Origin: Bacillota bacterium
GTDB taxonomy: Bacteria; Bacillota; Clostridia; Lachnospirales; Lachnospiraceae
Direction of reading: 5' to 3'
Assembly (NCBI GenBank): GCA_023408815.1
Contig: JAEYJO010000001.1
Location: 9,453-73,452, forward strand
DNA length: 64,000 nt
Part shown: piece after piece, positions 28,901 to 35,832 of the stretch
How the letters are laid out: the number at the start of each line of letters is the position of its first letter
Numbering within the stretch: the first letter of the stretch is position 1
Notes under the pieces: model-generated
The model's input: the letters and a program-made list of their open reading frames with translations, nothing else
What the model was told of the DNA's origin: nothing
The model's database searches: none
Translations under genes and position numbers: made by a program

Positions 28901-29113
28901 GTATCTGGGAATCATATCCTTGATAACACGGGTGAGCACATGACCGATATGAGGCTTGCCGTTTGCCGTGGGCGGACCGTCATAAAAGGTGTAGGTCGGA
29001 CAGCCTTCGCGGTTCTCCATACTTTTTTCAAATATGCGCTCATCCTTCCAAAATTTTTCCGTCTGTTTCTCGCGCTCAACGAAATTCAAATTGGTAGATA
29101 CTTTCTGATACAT
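25952..29113 (-). CDS. ileS: Isoleucyl-tRNA synthetase, IleS2-like type
   Basis: Charges tRNA-Ile. Class I motifs GKPHIGHVL (HIGH, near residue 48) and KMSKSKGN (near 600) are present, with the editing CP1 insertion between them, including the WTTTPWTLPSN motif. At 1053 aa, and with the segment IPRYRTMKGYMVPRKAGWDT, it looks like the longer, eukaryote-like IleS2 class rather than IleS1 of about 930 aa. IleS2 is known from family studies to be little inhibited by mupirocin. The start MYQKVSTNLN is placed by AAGGA 8 nt upstream; two in-frame ATGs further up lack a usable site. Expression is controlled by the T-box leader. Confidence 0.96.
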   Translation of the reverse strand: MYQKVSTNLNFVEREKQTEKFWKDERIFEKSMENREGCPTYTFYDGPPTANGKPHIGHVLTRVIKDMIPRYRTMKGYMVPRKAGWDTHGLPVELEVEKELGLDGKEQIEEYGLDPFITKCKESVWKYKGMWEDFSGTVGFWADMDDPYVTYHDDYIESEWWALKQIWDKQLLYKGFKIVPYCPRCGTPLSSHEVAQGYKDVKEKSAVARFKVKGEDAYILAWTTTPWTLPSNVALCVNPSETYVKVKAADNYTYYMAEALLDSVLGKLGDKEKNVAAYEILETYTGKDLEYKEYEPLFDYALEICEKQNKKAHYVTCDNYVTLTDGTGVVHIAPAFGEDDANVGRIYDLPFVQLVDSKGEMTAETDYAGVFCKKADSMILADLEKKGLLFDAPKFEHSYPHCWRCDTPLIYYARESWFIKMTAVKEDLIRNNNTINWIPESIGKGRFGDWLENIQDWGISRNRYWGTPLNVWECQGCGKMHAIGSREELEQMSGNEEAKTVELHRPYIDEITIPCPECGGTMKRVPEVIDCWFDSGAMPFAQHHYPFENKELFEKQFPAQFISEAVDQTRGWFYSLLAESTLLFNKSPYENVIVLGHVQDENGQKMSKSKGNAVDPFDALATYGADAIRWYFYINSAPWLPNRFHGKAVQEGQRKFMGTLWNTYAFFVLYANIDSFDATKYALEYDKLAVMDKWLLSKLNTLVKDVNSYMDAYRIPETARALDDFVDNMSNWYVRRSRERFWAKGMEQDKINAYMTLYTALVTVSKCAAPMIPFMTEDIYKNLVCSIDKSALESIHLCDFPKEDESFIDKKLEEDMDEVLKIVVMGRACRNTANIKNRQPIGRMFVKAPHELGAFYQDIIVEELNVKEVVFTEDVREFTSYSFKPQLRTVGPKYGKQLGGIQKELASLDGNAAMDELNAQGVLKFDIGGTEVELSKEDLLIEMSQKEGYVSEADNTVTVVLHTELTEELMEEGFVYEVISKIQTMRKDADFEVMDHIRVSIDGNDKIAGIVKKNESIISAKVLADEMVTGETFAVSREWNVNGENVIISISRK

Positions 29114-29522
29114 TCTCTTCATCCTTTCTGAAACAACGAGCAATGCTTTTCGTGAATTGCTCCTTTGTTAATAAAAACTCATCAAAAAAACCCCGTCCTG
29201 TAAAAGGACGAGGTCAAACTCCTGCGTTACCACCTGTTACGACATACGCCCACTGCTGCATTCAATCTTCGCAAAATTATGGGATATATGATTCCTTTTA
29301 ACGGAAGAAAACCGGCAATACCTACTAAAGCGCTAACGTCCGGCACGTTTTGTAAATACGTCACCGAATGCTGTTTTGGCATTGCAGCTCGGAAGTGATA
29401 TTCCGTATCCTCTTACTCGCACCGGCCTCACACCCTTCGCCGGTTCGCTGTGCCTTTCTTAAGATACTTACTGTCTTCGTCAATGCTTTTTTATTTTTAT
29501 TAAAATTTAATCCATTGATATA
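29114..29522 (-). promoter_or_regulatory. T-box riboswitch leader of ileS (isoleucine specifier)
   Basis: Leader of about 400 nt. On the minus strand it shows a long stem I with the candidate specifier ATC (Ile) at 29397-29399 inside GGAATATCACTTCC. The T-box antiterminator core AGGTGGTAACGC lies at 29224-29235. A terminator (CCTCGTCC with GGACGGGG, 29191-29213) is followed by seven T (29184-29190). Uncharged tRNA-Ile is expected to stabilise the antiterminator and allow ileS transcription. A 65-aa reading frame inside the leader is not a gene. Confidence 0.9.
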
Positions 29523-29528
29523 AATGAG

Positions 29529-29558
29529 ATTATAAAGCGTGAAACAAAGAATTGTCAA
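29529..29558 (-). promoter_or_regulatory. Consensus sigma-A promoter of the ileS T-box transcript
   Basis: Minus strand TTGACA (29553-29558), 18-nt spacer, TATAAT (29529-29534); both hexamers are perfect. Confidence 0.8.
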
Positions 29559-29598
29559 GGGTTAACCGAATGAAATTGTCAAGGGTTAACCGAATGAA
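29551..29598. repeat. 24-bp perfect tandem duplication carrying the ileS -35 box
   Basis: Two identical 24-bp units (29551-29574 and 29575-29598), each beginning ATTGTCAAGGGTTAACC. Each unit holds TTGACA on the minus strand and the palindrome GGTTAACC. Only the copy nearer ileS has a -10 box at a suitable distance. Confidence 0.85.
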
Positions 29599-29603
29599 AG
29601 CTA

Positions 29604-29632
29604 TGGCAAATGTGGAAAATATGTGCTAGAAT
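29604..29632 (+). promoter_or_regulatory. Probable promoter of the nicotinate phosphoribosyltransferase gene
   Basis: TGGCAA (29604-29609), 17-nt spacer, TAGAAT (29627-29632) with an extended TGC in front of the -10. Confidence 0.4.
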
Positions 29633-29688
29633 ACTTTATAATTTACAAAAATAGCTTGTCGGACAGTACCGGCGAAATAGGAGGCAGA

Positions 29689-31143
29689 ATGGACAGACAA
29701 AATCTGACCTTGCTCACAGACCTTTACGAACTCACTATGATGCAGGGCTATTTCAAAAACAAAAGCCAAAACGAAACCGTAATCTTTGACGTTTTTTACC
29801 GTTCCAATCCCAGCGACGGCGGCTACGCGGTGATGGCTGGCTTGGAGCAGGTAATTAAATATATTAAGGAACTTCGTTTTTCTCAGGAGGACATCGGCTA
29901 TCTGGCAGGACTTGGCATTTTCCAGCAGGACTTTCTCGATTATCTGAAGGATTTTAGATTCACAGGTGATATTTATGCGATTCCCGAGGGAACCGTTATT
30001 TTCCCAAGAGAGCCTTTGGTAAAAGTGATCGCACCGATCATGCAGGCACAGCTTGTGGAGACGGCTATCTTAAATATCATAAATCATCAAAGCCTTATCG
30101 CTACCAAAGCGGCCAGAGTATGCTATGCGGCCAGAGGCGACGGAATCATGGAATTCGGTCTTCGTCGTGCACAGGGGCCTGACGCCGGAGTCTACGGCGC
30201 GAGAGCCGCTATGATCGGCGGCTGTATTGGTACTTCTAACGTTCTCTGCGGACAGCTCTTCGACGTTCCCGTAAAAGGAACTCATGCTCATAGCTGGATC
30301 ATGAGTTTTCCCGACGAATACACCGCTTTCAAGACTTATGCTGAAATGTATCCTTCCGCTTGTATCCTGCTTGTGGATACTTATGACACTTTAAAATCCG
30401 GCGTACCCAACGCCATCCGTGTGTTCAAGGAGATGCGCAAGGCCGGGGTTCCTCTTTCTTATTACGGAATCCGCTTAGACAGCGGGGATCTCGCATACCT
30501 TTCCAAGAAGGCCCGCAAGATGCTGGATGAAGCCGGTTTCCCCGATGCGGTCATCTCCGCTTCCAACGATTTGGACGAGTTCCTGATCGACAGCCTTAAG
30601 GTTCAGGGCGCTTCCATTACCTCATGGGGCGTAGGGACCAGTCTGATTACATCCAAGGACTGCCCTGCCTTCGGCGGCGTATATAAACTATCGGCTATCA
30701 AGGAAAAGGATGGAACTTTCATTCCAAAAATCAAGCTGTCCGAAAATACCGAAAAGGTGACAAATCCGGGAAATAAAAAAATTTGCCGCGTTTACGAAAA
30801 GGATTCCGGGAAAATTAAGGCCGATTTAATCTGTCTCGTAGAGGAGAGCTTTGACGAAGAAGAATCCCTTCTTCTTTTCGATCCTTTGGAACCTTGGAAA
30901 AAGACCAGATTATCCGGCGGAAGCTATACGCTGCGGGAAATTATGGTTCCTGTTTTTCTGGATGGTGAGTGCCGTTATGAATCTCCGAAGGTTATGGATA
31001 TTCGGGCGTACTGCCAGACAGAATTAGATACCTTATGGGATGAGACAAGGCGTCTTATTAATCCGCATAAGGTATATGTAGATTTATCCAAAAAGTTATA
31101 CGATATTAAGATTGATTTGCTCGACCGCATGAGTCAATCATAG
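29689..31143 (+). CDS. pncB: Nicotinate phosphoribosyltransferase
   Basis: Makes nicotinate mononucleotide from nicotinate and PRPP, feeding NAD synthesis by salvage. 484 aa from an ATG behind AGGAGG (29679-29684); the frame is open 22 codons upstream but without family similarity. Landmarks: LLTDLYELTMMQGYF at the N-terminus, DVFYRSNPSDGGYAV, the active-site EFGLRRAQGPDAG containing the usual phosphorylated-His region, HAHSWIMSF, GIRLDSGDLAYLSKKAR, and VGTSLITSKD. It is followed after 34 nt by the DegV gene; the two share a terminator at 32090. Confidence 0.95.
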   Translation: MDRQNLTLLTDLYELTMMQGYFKNKSQNETVIFDVFYRSNPSDGGYAVMAGLEQVIKYIKELRFSQEDIGYLAGLGIFQQDFLDYLKDFRFTGDIYAIPEGTVIFPREPLVKVIAPIMQAQLVETAILNIINHQSLIATKAARVCYAARGDGIMEFGLRRAQGPDAGVYGARAAMIGGCIGTSNVLCGQLFDVPVKGTHAHSWIMSFPDEYTAFKTYAEMYPSACILLVDTYDTLKSGVPNAIRVFKEMRKAGVPLSYYGIRLDSGDLAYLSKKARKMLDEAGFPDAVISASNDLDEFLIDSLKVQGASITSWGVGTSLITSKDCPAFGGVYKLSAIKEKDGTFIPKIKLSENTEKVTNPGNKKICRVYEKDSGKIKADLICLVEESFDEEESLLLFDPLEPWKKTRLSGGSYTLREIMVPVFLDGECRYESPKVMDIRAYCQTELDTLWDETRRLINPHKVYVDLSKKLYDIKIDLLDRMSQS

Positions 31144-31177
31144 CACATCAATATGTAACAGAAAGCGAGGAATTCAT

Positions 31178-32059
31178 ATGCTTAGAATAATTACTGACTC
31201 CGCTTCGGATTTACCGAAGCGGTACGCGGAGGAGCATAAATTACATGTTATCCCTACTCCTGTCGTTATCGACGAGGTGGACTATCTGGATGGCAAGACT
31301 ATTCAGACTGCCGAATTCTATAATATACTGGACGATACGAAACGGGATGTACGAACCTACCATATTAACCCCGCCATGTTCGAGGATGCCTTTCTTCCTT
31401 ATGCGGAGGCCGGGGACAGCGTCATTTATCTTTGCTTTTCCACCGGTATCGCAGGTACCTTCAATGCCGCAAATATAGCAAAAACGAGTGTTTTGGAGAA
31501 ATATCCTGATTTCGATCTGACAATTATCGATTCCAAATGCGCTTCTATCGGCTTCGGGCTGCTGGTATCCAAGCTGGTAACCATGCTGGAAAATAATGCT
31601 CCAAAAGAAATTCTCATCGAAGCCGCCGACTACTTCATATCCCATATACATCATGTCTTTACCGTCCATACTCTCGCCTACCTCATTAAGGGAGGACGCC
31701 TTTCCAAATTCAAAGGTACGATTGCGGAGACTTTGGACATGAAGCCTATTCTCATCGTGGATAAGACCGGAAGCCTGCAGGTCCTTAAGACGGTCCGGGG
31801 CCATAAGAAATCTTTAAGAACGTTAGTAGAATATGTAAAGAATAATACATATGACCTTTCCACCCAAACCATAGCATTCTGCCATGGCGAGGATGAAGAG
31901 GCCCTTTCCTTTGTTCTCGGTCTGTCCGAGGAGTTATTACAGCCAAAGGACAAGCTGATTTCCATCGTCGGCTGCGCCATTGGCGCACATACCGGGCGCG
32001 GTATTGTGGGCATTTGCTTTTTCGACGCTTCGGACGATAAATACAAAGACTATTTGTAA
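31178..32059 (+). CDS. DegV-family fatty-acid-binding protein
   Basis: DegV (FakB-like) proteins bind a fatty acid and present it to a kinase. The 293-aa protein starts with the family signature ITDSASDLPKRYAEEH. It has the YLCFSTGIAGTFNAANIA pocket, YLIKGGRLSKFKGTIAETL, MKPILIVDKTGSLQVLKTVRG and the C-terminal GCAIGAHTGRGIVGICFF. No fakA-type kinase gene is nearby, so whether it acts in fatty-acid activation is unclear. Second gene of the pncB unit. Confidence 0.9.
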   Translation: MLRIITDSASDLPKRYAEEHKLHVIPTPVVIDEVDYLDGKTIQTAEFYNILDDTKRDVRTYHINPAMFEDAFLPYAEAGDSVIYLCFSTGIAGTFNAANIAKTSVLEKYPDFDLTIIDSKCASIGFGLLVSKLVTMLENNAPKEILIEAADYFISHIHHVFTVHTLAYLIKGGRLSKFKGTIAETLDMKPILIVDKTGSLQVLKTVRGHKKSLRTLVEYVKNNTYDLSTQTIAFCHGEDEEALSFVLGLSEELLQPKDKLISIVGCAIGAHTGRGIVGICFFDASDDKYKDYL

Positions 32060-32089
32060 CAGGAAACCTTATCTTGATAAGGAACCTGC

Positions 32090-32119
32090 GGCGCGCGGCT
32101 TTTAGCCGGGCGCCTTTTT
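32090..32119 (+). terminator. Intrinsic terminator after the DegV gene
   Basis: GC-rich stem of GGCGC..GGCT with AGCC..GGCGCC (32090-32114), followed by five T. Confidence 0.85.
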
Positions 32120-32197
32120 GTGTATTCGACAGCACATGCTCTATCGGGACATGGGCCGTATCATTTTTGTGAAGCAGCGCCTCGTTTCCCGCAAAAT

Positions 32198-32743
32198 TTA
32201 TTGCTCCATCTGCCTTCCCAGAAAACCCGATGCGGACAGTATGAGCTTCTGCTCAACCTCTCCCAGTTTCGCTTTTTCATCGTTCTCTACGAGAATTACC
32301 GCTCCGATTACGTCTCCTTCGCATATAATGGGGCTGATTGCTTCGTGAAAAAATTCTTCTCCGCTATCGCTGGATATCGGGATGAAATTGCGGTCACCCT
32401 TTGACGCCAGCGCCGTTTCCCGATTATTTATTTTTTCTTCCAGCTCTCTGCTCAAGGTTTTTCCAAGCAGATTTTTATACCCGCCGGACACTGCGATAAT
32501 CTGATCTCTGTCGGCGATTAACGCGGTATGCCCGGAAACCTGAGCAAGACTCTCTGCATATTGTTTGGCAAAGGTACTCATTTCCCCTATGGGCGAATAT
32601 TTCTTTAAAATAATTTCTCCTTCTCTGTCCGTAAATATTTCGAGCGGATCGCTCTCCCTTATGCGCAGTGTGCGCCTGATCTCCTTGGGTATTACAATAC
32701 GGCCTAAGTCGTCAATTCTGCGGACTATCCCAGTTGCTTTCAT
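32198..32743 (-). CDS. spoVT: Stage V sporulation protein T
   Basis: Forespore transcription factor tuning the sigma-G programme. 181 aa: N-terminal AbrB/MazE-type swapped-hairpin DNA-binding domain (residues 1-50; TGIVRRIDDLGRIVIPKEIR) and C-terminal GAF-like domain (about 55-178; HTALIADRDQIIAVSGG, GDVIGAVILVENDEKAKLG). Length and layout match Bacillus SpoVT, which distinguishes it from short AbrB proteins. Single gene. A sigma-G-like promoter can be proposed upstream (32827-32855). Confidence 0.96.
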   Translation of the reverse strand: MKATGIVRRIDDLGRIVIPKEIRRTLRIRESDPLEIFTDREGEIILKKYSPIGEMSTFAKQYAESLAQVSGHTALIADRDQIIAVSGGYKNLLGKTLSRELEEKINNRETALASKGDRNFIPISSDSGEEFFHEAISPIICEGDVIGAVILVENDEKAKLGEVEQKLILSASGFLGRQMEQ

Positions 32744-32826
32744 ATTCTGTTTCCTCCATTTTCGAAATATTTCAGTCTTTTCGCTGTCATCCTTCTCTAA
32801 CCAGAGAATCTACAGCGATGTGTTGC

Positions 32827-32855
32827 TAGTATTTGTAAATGGTGGATTATTATAC
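32827..32855 (-). promoter_or_regulatory. Possible sigma-G promoter of spoVT
   Basis: Minus strand GTATA (32851-32855), 17-nt spacer, AATACTA (32827-32833), close to the Bacillus sigma-G pattern (gnATR and cAtnnTA). spoVT is sigma-G dependent in Bacillus. The match is short and could be chance. Confidence 0.35.
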
Positions 32856-34580
32856 CTAAATTTTTTCAAAAACACGCACTTCAGACTGTAACTCTTCTCC
32901 AACGATTTTACTCTCTTTCGTCTTATCCGTTATCAATGTAATAGAAGATACCAAATCGCTGGTCAGCGCTGCGGTATCGGTAATTCCCTTTGCACTTTCG
33001 TCAATGGTACTGGTGATTTCGCTGATTCCATCGTTCATCTCGCCCATAGTCGTTTCCAAACCGGAGGCGCTGCTTAAAAACTCCTCCATAATCTCGTTCA
33101 GCCGCTTGGAATCCACGCTGTATTTCTCTAATATCCTTACGAAATTATCGTAATCCGTAAGAATGCTCGTATCTACATAGTCCAGTATCCTCTTGGAATT
33201 GTCGGCCAGCTTCTCTACGCTTTCGGTGACCAGATTGCTGATGTTCTGGATATTATTCGCCGTACTCCTGCTGTTTTCCGCAAGACTTCTGATTTCATCC
33301 GCAACCACCGCAAATCCTTTTCCCACATCGCCGGCTCTCGCGGCCTCTATGGATGCATTTAATGCAAGCAAATTGGTCTGAGAAGAAATATTGAGAATTT
33401 CATTCGTCAGCTCCTGAATCTTTATGACAGATTTGCTCTTCTCGATAGAAGTGCTTAGTCCCTCCTTCAGCTCGGTTACGATGTCGTTGGTGTTTTGCTT
33501 GGAATTCTCCGCGCTCTCACTGAATTCTTTGGAACGGATTTCTATATCCTGAGACAAATTTTTCCCGTCTTTTACCTGGATATTCATATATTTAATGGCA
33601 TCAAAAATTTGATTTACACCGCTGCTAAGCTGTACCGAGGTGGCCGATACCTCCTCCATTCCTGCCGCGAGCTGCTGCATCGTTGCAGAAAAATCGTTCA
33701 CGCTCTGTTCGGACTCCGAGACCTGATCCAAAACAATTTCCACCGATTCACCGATAGATACGGATTTCAACTGGATTTTCTGCATAATAGATTCCAGTTT
33801 GTCCAAAAACGTATTGATTCCAAATACTAAGCTTCCGATTTCATCTCTATTGCGGGTAACCAGCCGCTTCGTTAAATCGCCTTTTCCTTCCTCTATTTCT
33901 GAAATGATTTCATTTAATTGACTGTCTGCCGACTTAATAGGCCTTATAATCGCTATCAGTGTAACGACTACGATGACTGCCCCCAGAAGAAGAATAAAAG
34001 CAATAATGCCATAATTGAGCACAGTGGAAAACTGATATTGCGCATTGAGCATATCCGAAGCTGCCACCACCTCTGTACGAATCAATGTATACAAATCTCC
34101 ATAGGCATTGTCCAGCTGTATTGCCGCTTCGTCCATTTCCGTATTCTGAGCCGCCATATCCTCCATACCGCCTAATGCATCGCCCGCCTCCTGCTGCGCC
34201 GTATCAGGCATCATCCTTCCCATCTGGCTGGCCGCCTGCACATATGCCGTATACGCCTCCTGGTAAATATGAAGAGCAGACATGATCTCCTCATTATCAA
34301 ATACGGACAGTACTTCCTCCAGCTCCTCAAACGCCGTCGCCGCCTCCTCCGCTTCGCTGTTGCTGTCCTCGGACGAACTGTTAACGAACTTCTGTACCCT
34401 CTCCACACTCCTCGCCGTATTGAAAAGCAGTGTAACCGCGTCCATATTATCATTGGCGATGATCTGCGCCTTTTCGTTCATATTCCTAATTAAAAATGTA
34501 CTGGTAATGCTGCCCGCCAGACCCGTAAGCAGCAATATGGCTACTAAACCGAGAATTTTAACGCCTATACTCTTTCGCAT
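32856..34580 (-). CDS. Methyl-accepting chemotaxis protein with four-helix-bundle sensor
   Basis: Membrane chemoreceptor, 574 aa: transmembrane segment 1 (about 9-30), extracytoplasmic four-helix-bundle-like sensor (about 32-185; acidic, Met/Gln-rich), transmembrane segment 2 (about 187-213), HAMP (about 212-265) and cytoplasmic coiled coil with the hairpin tip SQTNLLALNASIEAARAG near residue 405. It differs from the other chemoreceptor in this window (4695-6776) in sensor type, so the two should report different stimuli. Transcribed alone on the minus strand; no che genes nearby. Confidence 0.92.
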   Translation of the reverse strand: MRKSIGVKILGLVAILLLTGLAGSITSTFLIRNMNEKAQIIANDNMDAVTLLFNTARSVERVQKFVNSSSEDSNSEAEEAATAFEELEEVLSVFDNEEIMSALHIYQEAYTAYVQAASQMGRMMPDTAQQEAGDALGGMEDMAAQNTEMDEAAIQLDNAYGDLYTLIRTEVVAASDMLNAQYQFSTVLNYGIIAFILLLGAVIVVVTLIAIIRPIKSADSQLNEIISEIEEGKGDLTKRLVTRNRDEIGSLVFGINTFLDKLESIMQKIQLKSVSIGESVEIVLDQVSESEQSVNDFSATMQQLAAGMEEVSATSVQLSSGVNQIFDAIKYMNIQVKDGKNLSQDIEIRSKEFSESAENSKQNTNDIVTELKEGLSTSIEKSKSVIKIQELTNEILNISSQTNLLALNASIEAARAGDVGKGFAVVADEIRSLAENSRSTANNIQNISNLVTESVEKLADNSKRILDYVDTSILTDYDNFVRILEKYSVDSKRLNEIMEEFLSSASGLETTMGEMNDGISEITSTIDESAKGITDTAALTSDLVSSITLITDKTKESKIVGEELQSEVRVFEKI

Positions 34581-34703
34581 GAATTGTTCTCCTTCTTATA
34601 ATTTGTATCTTATTTAATCACTTTTTTGTGAAAGAAATATGATACCTTCATGAAAGGTTTGTGAAAAAGTATCCGTTATCCCCGATTATTCTTATACCCG
34701 TTT

Positions 34704-35060
34704 CTATCCCAGCTTATCCATCCACTCCGCTTCCTTAAAGCCCACCAAAACAAAGTCTTCACCAACCACAACCGGCCTCTTCACGAGCATTCCGTCTGTA
34801 GAAAGAAGAGCATATTTCTCTTCCAGGGTCATACCCGGAAGCTTATCCTTCAACTGCAATTCCTTATACAAATTCCCGCTCGTATTAAAAAAGCTCTTTA
34901 TATCCTTTCCGCTTCTCTCATGCCACTCCTTCAACTCCGCCGCAGTAGGATTATCCTCCTTAATATGCCTGTCTATGTAAGCAATTTCATGAGCCTTCAG
35001 CCACTCTCCCGCCTTTTTGCAAGTACTGCATTTCGGATATTCTACAAATAGGACCTTCAT
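34704..35060 (-). CDS. ArsC/Spx-family protein (arsenate reductase-like)
   Basis: Thioredoxin-fold protein of 118 aa with the redox motif CSTCKKAGEWL (Cys near residues 11 and 14), RHIKEDNPT, and the cis-proline region LVKRPVVVGEDFVLVGFKE. This is the ArsC-like/YffB-type group. There is no ars operon nearby, and it lacks the features I would need to call it Spx, so the specific role is left open. Single gene divergent from the padR operon; repeat C lies 38 nt upstream of its start. Confidence 0.85.
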   Translation of the reverse strand: MKVLFVEYPKCSTCKKAGEWLKAHEIAYIDRHIKEDNPTAAELKEWHERSGKDIKSFFNTSGNLYKELQLKDKLPGMTLEEKYALLSTDGMLVKRPVVVGEDFVLVGFKEAEWMDKLG

Positions 35061-35098
35061 AACATACCTCTTTTCTAAATTTTAGTTTATAAATTTAC

Positions 35099-35154
35099 TA
35101 CCATCGTTTGACAAGATCTTATCCGACCGTGTGTGACCTTGTCAAACAATGGTA
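35099..35154. repeat. Repeat family C, copy 1 (56-bp near-palindrome)
   Basis: TACCATCGTTTGACAAG at the left is mirrored by CTTGTCAAACAATGGTA at the right with one mismatch, around a 22-nt centre. A second 56-bp copy lies at 48058-48113. The remainder of the 35061-35432 gap is AT-rich promoter sequence. Confidence 0.75.
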
Positions 35155-35294
35155 CCGTTTTCTTCTATAATATTATCACACGATTGCAGCCTTCATACAA
35201 TATCTCATTTTACATTGCTTTTCAAATTTAGCATCTTCCAAATATAAATTTTATAATTATATTTTCCAATGGTTTTCATTTATAAACATATATA

Positions 35295-35323
35295 TTGACA
35301 ATATATATTATACAATATATAAT
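35295..35323 (+). promoter_or_regulatory. Consensus sigma-A promoter of the padR operon
   Basis: TTGACA (35295-35300), 17-nt spacer, TATAAT (35318-35323), embedded in strongly AT-rich, palindrome-rich sequence. PadR proteins commonly repress their own promoter, and these palindromes are candidate operators. Confidence 0.75.
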
Positions 35324-35432
35324 ATACATAATAATTATATATATAAAAAATAGAGTTATCGGCCTTGGCTTTTTCAGCACCTTCGTGATTTCAAGTGCAT
35401 ATTTAAAATCCATACCGAAGAAAGGAGTTCAC

Positions 35433-35774
35433 ATGATATATCCAATCAGTGCCCCCTTGCTGGACTTTCTCCTCCTCTCTATCGTCCGGCAGCAAGACAG
35501 CTACGGTTACCAGATCAGCCAGCAATTAAAAAGCGTATCCAATATGAAGGATTCTACGCTTTACCCTATACTCCGCCGCCTTTCCGACAACGATTTCGTC
35601 ATTACCTATGATCAGCCTTTCCAAGGCCGCAATCGCAAATATTACCGTATAACCGAGGCAGGGGAAAACCAATGGCAATATCTGAAAAGCGAATGGCAGC
35701 TACATATCGCCGCCATAGAAGAAATCATAAATGAGAAAAATACCCTCCAAGAGGGAGGAAATAACGTTGAATAA
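35433..35774 (+). CDS. PadR-family transcriptional regulator
   Basis: Small winged-helix repressor, 113 aa, starting at an ATG behind AAAGGAG (35421-35427); the frame runs upstream through promoter sequence and cannot be coding there. Motifs: LLSIVRQQDSYGYQISQQL, the recognition helix region STLYPILRRLSDND and the wing GRNRKYYRITEAG. It heads an operon with DUF1700 and DUF4097 genes, a common Firmicutes arrangement whose products sit at the membrane. Its last codons and stop lie inside repeat element A. Confidence 0.93.
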   Translation: MIYPISAPLLDFLLLSIVRQQDSYGYQISQQLKSVSNMKDSTLYPILRRLSDNDFVITYDQPFQGRNRKYYRITEAGENQWQYLKSEWQLHIAAIEEIINEKNTLQEGGNNVE

Positions 35775-35832
35775 AAATGCGTATTCAACTATTGATTTAA
35801 GAGCGCGTCGCAACGCGCAGATGGGTATAAAA
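35767..35832 (+). repeat. Repeat element A, copy 1 (66-bp in-frame leader element)
   Basis: 66 bp inserted between the AGGGAGG at 35752-35758 and the ATG at 35833. It starts with TTG, stays open in the downstream frame and encodes 22 residues beginning LNKNAYSTIDL. The hairpins are TTGAATA/TATTCAA and GCGCGT-CGCA-ACGCGC. It is 62/66 identical to 53290-53355 on the other strand. Confidence 0.85.

Noticed and set aside
29361..29558. 65-aa minus-strand frame in the ileS leader
   Set aside because: It covers the T-box stem I and the promoter, and does not look like a leader peptide; T-box control explains the region.
34704..35060. Calling the ArsC-like gene arsC or spx
   Set aside because: No arsenic operon context and no decisive residues for either assignment.
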